Shown here piece by piece: positions 61,067-64,000 of a stretch of 64,000 nt of DNA (position 1 is the stretch's first letter; every line of letters begins with the position of its first letter). The notes beneath the pieces are model-generated. The model was not told the origin of the DNA, did not search any database, and was given only the letters and a program-made list of their open reading frames with translations. This DNA is from Planctomycetota bacterium (GTDB lineage Bacteria > Planctomycetota > UBA8742 > UBA2392), in assembly GCA_019636195.1 (NCBI GenBank), contig JAHBYA010000016.1:1-64000 (forward strand), in the 5' to 3' direction. Made by a program: the position numbers and the translations under genes.

Positions 61067-61351
61067 ATGACCGGCGAAGTGATCATTGCCTTTTACACGT
61101 TCGTGCTGGCGTGCGTTGCGGGGTTTCAGCTGATCTCAAAGGTGCCGCCTACGCTGCACACGCCGCTGATGTCCGGTGCCAACGCCATCTCGGGCATCAC
61201 AATCCTTGGCGCGATCGCCATGGCCGGCGGCACGGGCGGCTTTGCCGCGCACATCATCGGCATGCTGGCCGTGCTGTTTGCCACCGTCAACGTGGTTGGC
61301 GGGTTCATGGTCACTGAGCGCATGCTCAAGATGTTCGGGTCCAGGAAGTAG
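61067..61351 (+). CDS. pntAB: NAD(P) transhydrogenase alpha subunit part 2
   Basis: 94 residues, 2 bases after pntAA. Three membrane helices are expected; SKVPPTLHTPLMSGANAISG and GGFAAHIIGMLAVLFATVNV match the family, as does ERMLKMFGSRK at the end. It supplies part of the proton channel. Confidence 0.96.
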   Translation: MTGEVIIAFYTFVLACVAGFQLISKVPPTLHTPLMSGANAISGITILGAIAMAGGTGGFAAHIIGMLAVLFATVNVVGGFMVTERMLKMFGSRK

Positions 61352-61366
61352 CCGGGGAGAGACACT

Positions 61367-62809
61367 GTGCTAGGCGCCGCAAATCTACCGCTGAATGAGC
61401 TGCTGGCCCACTTCGGCTACATCGTGTCCATCCTGATGTTCATGGTGGGCATCATGCTGATGGGCCGCGTCAAGACCGCCAAGAACGGCAACCGCCTGGC
61501 TGCGGGCGCCATGTTGCTGGCTGTGATCGCGCAGCTGGTGCAGATGAAGACCATCGACCCGGTCTGGATCGTGGTCGGCCTTGTAGTCGGCGCGCTGATC
61601 GGTGCGGTCGCCAGCATCCGCGTGCAGATGACCCAGATGCCCGAAATGGTTGCCCTGTTCAACGGCAGCGGCGGCCTTGCGTCACTGTTGGTGGCTGTGG
61701 CCGCCTATGCTTACGGCGGCATTCCCAGCCAGCCCCTTGCCGGCGCCACGATTGCGGGCTCGCGCGGCGACGTGAACGGACTTGCGGTAATGCTTTCGAT
61801 CCTCATCGGCGGCGTGACGTTCACGGGCAGCATCATCGCGTTTCTCAAGCTGGCAGAAAAGATGTCCGGCAAGCCGATCCTGCTGCCGGGCCGCCACGCC
61901 GTGAACATACTGCTGGCTGTGCTGGTGGCTGTGTTCATTGCGCTAGGCGTGTGGGTGCTGGGCGGCGGCGTGGGCCTTGCGCTGCTGGTGCTGGTGATCC
62001 TGCTTTCGTTCATCATGGGCATTACGCTGGTGATCCCGATCGGCGGCGGCGACATGCCGGTCGTGATTTCGCTGCTGAACAGCTACAGCGGCGTGGCTGC
62101 AGCCATGGCCGGGTTTGCACTGGGCAGCCACGTGCTGATTGTGTCCGGCAGCCTGGTTGGCGCGGCAGGCTTGATCTTGACCCAAATCATGTGCAAAGCC
62201 ATGAACCGCAGCCTTGCCAACGTCGTGTTCGGCGGCTTCGGCGCCGAGGCGGCCACCGGCGGCGGCGGCGAATACAAAAACGTCAAGTCCGCCGACGCCG
62301 AGACGGCGGCCATGGTGATGGCCGACGCCCAAAGCATCATCATTGTGCCCGGCTACGGCATGGCGGTCAGCCAGGCGCAGCACGCCGTGCGCGAGCTTGC
62401 CAAGCTGCTTGAGGCCAAGGGCGCCAGCATCCGTTATGCGATTCACCCGGTCGCGGGCCGCATGCCCGGCCACATGAACGTGCTGCTGGCCGAGGCCAAC
62501 GTGCCCTACGAGCAATTGTTTGAGATGGACCAGATTAACGAAGAGTTCAAGTCCACCGATGTCGTGCTGGTGATCGGCGCGAACGACACTGTCAACCCGG
62601 CTGCCAAGACCGACAAGACCAGCCCGCTCTACGGCATGCCGGTCATGAATGTCGAGGAAGCCAAGACGGTGTTCACGATGAAACGCAGCCTCGGCGGCGG
62701 TTTCGCACAGGTCAAGAACACACTGTTCGAGTGCCCCAACAACTTCATGATTTACGGCGACGCCCGCAAGACGCTCGAGGAAATCGCCAAAGCCGTCAAG
62801 GAAGGATAG
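61367..62809 (+). CDS. pntB: NAD(P) transhydrogenase beta subunit
   Basis: 480 residues from the GTG at 61367. The N-terminal half has about nine membrane helices. The NADP-binding domain has IIIVPGYGMAVSQAQHAVRE and HPVAGRMPGHMNVLLAEANV, both hallmarks, then VVLVIGANDTVNPAAKTDK. Complete and of normal length. Confidence 0.96.
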   Translation: MLGAANLPLNELLAHFGYIVSILMFMVGIMLMGRVKTAKNGNRLAAGAMLLAVIAQLVQMKTIDPVWIVVGLVVGALIGAVASIRVQMTQMPEMVALFNGSGGLASLLVAVAAYAYGGIPSQPLAGATIAGSRGDVNGLAVMLSILIGGVTFTGSIIAFLKLAEKMSGKPILLPGRHAVNILLAVLVAVFIALGVWVLGGGVGLALLVLVILLSFIMGITLVIPIGGGDMPVVISLLNSYSGVAAAMAGFALGSHVLIVSGSLVGAAGLILTQIMCKAMNRSLANVVFGGFGAEAATGGGGEYKNVKSADAETAAMVMADAQSIIIVPGYGMAVSQAQHAVRELAKLLEAKGASIRYAIHPVAGRMPGHMNVLLAEANVPYEQLFEMDQINEEFKSTDVVLVIGANDTVNPAAKTDKTSPLYGMPVMNVEEAKTVFTMKRSLGGGFAQVKNTLFECPNNFMIYGDARKTLEEIAKAVKEG

Positions 62810-62823
62810 CCGCACAAGCAGAC

Positions 62824-62851
62824 AAAGCCCCGGCCACTGCGCCGGGGCTTT
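62824..62851. terminator. Bidirectional terminator
   Basis: AAAGCCCCGGC and GCCGGGGCTTT form an 11-bp stem around CACTGC. It lies between the convergent pntB and DUF1501 genes and has T-rich ends on both strands. Confidence 0.85.
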
Positions 62852-62867
62852 GCTTTGAAGCGGGGGG

Positions 62868-64000
62868 CTACAGGAAGTTCATTGTCTTGCTCACAGGCTG
62901 CGACTCCGGAAACACGCCGGCAGCGCTGTGCCCAAGATGATCTTGCAGCACGTGGCGATACACATCGCGGAAATCGGTGGTGTAGCCCAGTTGCTCGGCG
63001 TTGATGTCGCTTGCCGTGGGCGGGTCACCGTACATTCCGCCATTGACCGCGCCGCCCAGCGCAAACACCACGCTGCCGTGGCCGTGGTCGGTGCCGTCGC
63101 TGCCGTTTTCATAGTTGCGGCGCCCGAACTCGCTGATCACGAGCACGACGGTATCATTCCAGACGTTCATCGCCTGCAGGTCCGCACGGAAGGCCGCTAC
63201 CGCGTTGTCGAGGTCATTCAGCAGGTTGGTGTGCATCGGCTCCTGCGCGCTGTGGGTGTCGAATCCGCCCCAGATGCCGGTATAGAAGACACGCGTGTCC
63301 ATGCCGCCATACATCAGTGCTGCAATGTCGCGCAGGTTGCCGCCAAGATAGCCGGTGAAGCCGTTGATCGTGGTCGGGTAGCTCGCCCACGGGCCCGCGG
63401 CGTTGTAGTCCGACAGCGCGGTCGCCATCTGTGTCACCGCGTTGTGCGCCGCCAGCTTGGCGCCGGCAACCTGCCCCGCCAGTCCCGTGGACGGCTGCTT
63501 GGCCAGCATGGCGGCATAGGTGTCCAGCCGCAGAATGTGGTTGTTGCCGTACACCCAGTCGGCCTCGTACTTGAAGGCTCCGACGCTCTTGATCAGCAGC
63601 GGGTGGCCGGTCGCGCCGTCAAAGTCGAGCCTGCGGCCCATGCCGATCGAGATCACGCCCGTCGGCGTGGGCGCATACTGGTTGGCGTAGCGTGCGACCC
63701 AGCCGCGCGCCGTGCCCGATGGCAGGTCGATGCTGCGCACGCCGGTGCTCCAGACGTCTTCGCTGACGAAGTGGCTCAGGTTGGCGTTGGGATATCCAAC
63801 CTTCTGGATAATCGCCAGTTCACCGGCGTTCCAGATACCCTGAAGTGTGTCCAGCGCCGGGTGCAGGCGAAAGTCCGACACGCCCGGCCCGCCGGCCAGC
63901 GACAGCCCCTGGCCGGAGGTCATGGCAAGCCCCGGGCGGCGCGACAGGTAGTTGGTCGCCGCTGCGCCGGTGACCGGGAACACGGTGTTCAGCCCGTCGT
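62868..64000 (-). CDS. DUF1501 family protein (5' end cut)
   Basis: 377 or more residues. The reading frame is open through the window edge, so the true start is outside. An ATG at 63983 would be internal. DUF1501 proteins are exported, sulfatase-fold-like proteins common in Planctomycetota. Family blocks seen: YPNANLSHFVSEDVWSTG, GVISIGMGRRLDFDG, WGGFDTHSAQEPMHTNLLND, VVLVISEFGRRNYENG and TDHGHGSVVFALG. The FDTH and EFGR motifs match the metal-binding sites of the alkaline phosphatase-like superfamily. Start unknown because of truncation. Confidence 0.9.
   Translation of the reverse strand, partial: DGLNTVFPVTGAAATNYLSRRPGLAMTSGQGLSLAGGPGVSDFRLHPALDTLQGIWNAGELAIIQKVGYPNANLSHFVSEDVWSTGVRSIDLPSGTARGWVARYANQYAPTPTGVISIGMGRRLDFDGATGHPLLIKSVGAFKYEADWVYGNNHILRLDTYAAMLAKQPSTGLAGQVAGAKLAAHNAVTQMATALSDYNAAGPWASYPTTINGFTGYLGGNLRDIAALMYGGMDTRVFYTGIWGGFDTHSAQEPMHTNLLNDLDNAVAAFRADLQAMNVWNDTVVLVISEFGRRNYENGSDGTDHGHGSVVFALGGAVNGGMYGDPPTASDINAEQLGYTTDFRDVYRHVLQDHLGHSAAGVFPESQPVSKTMNFL

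Noticed and set aside
1..64000. CRISPR array
   Set aside because: No regularly spaced direct repeats with unique spacers were seen.

Overview
The window is about 64 kb of GC-rich DNA from a diderm bacterium, most plausibly a Planctomycetota-like lineage. That guess rests on lpxK and a lipid A-type acyltransferase, a secreted DUF1501 protein, many lipoproteins and Cys-rich exported proteins, EF-hand exported proteins, and a large lineage-specific TPR family. It is inference; no rRNA is present. The first 22 bases are all G, which looks like a contig-end artefact.

Layout. 0.07-3.6 kb: three unrecognised genes, the first vaguely like a capsid protein. 3.6-11.2 kb: a LOG-family protein, YciI, a secreted protein, three TPR proteins and an Fe-type superoxide dismutase. 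11.4-16.7 kb: five tandem paralogues of an exported protein with a thioredoxin-like core. Three of them are interrupted by in-frame TGA codons at residue 29 (two as TGA-TGA, one as TGA-TGC plus a second TGA at codon 63). All three read through to a full-length homologue of the uninterrupted, Cys-containing paralogue. 16.7-19.7 kb: GtrA, selA (selenocysteine synthase), a glycosyltransferase and the tRNA-Sec gene. 19.7-23.4 kb: a phnDCE-type ABC importer with a double PhnE. 23.8-29.4 kb: a partial ATP synthase operon (I/Z-B-E-F-H-lipoprotein-A) that lacks gamma, beta and epsilon here. 29.6-42.5 kb: TPR proteins, lpxK/lpxL, comEC, accA, ubiE/menG, rpsI and rplM. 42.7-51.6 kb: lipoproteins, a Fur-family regulator divergent from a selenocysteine thioredoxin-like protein (U-G-P-C), its Cys paralogue, an EF-hand alpha/beta-hydrolase and a MoxR-like ATPase. 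51.7-53.9 kb: two very Cys-rich exported proteins. 54.0-58.2 kb: a molybdenum hydroxylase resembling 4-hydroxybenzoyl-CoA reductase. 58.6-62.8 kb: rsmA/ksgA and the three-gene pntAA-pntAB-pntB transhydrogenase. The right edge cuts a DUF1501 gene.

The main discovery is selenium based. selA and selC lie within 4 kb of a tandem family of exported multi-selenocysteine proteins that ordinary gene calling would truncate. Each supported UGA is followed by a perfect or near-perfect hairpin with a G-containing loop, at a constant spacing: 18 nt for a GGU-loop class, 22 nt for a pentaloop class and 16 nt in the thioredoxin-like gene. One paralogue keeps the hairpin at the 22-nt spacing but has Ala where the sister has Sec, which looks like a relic SECIS. 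Together with the Cys-rich exported proteins, this suggests strong investment in thiol/selenol chemistry outside the cytoplasm; the actual function is unknown.
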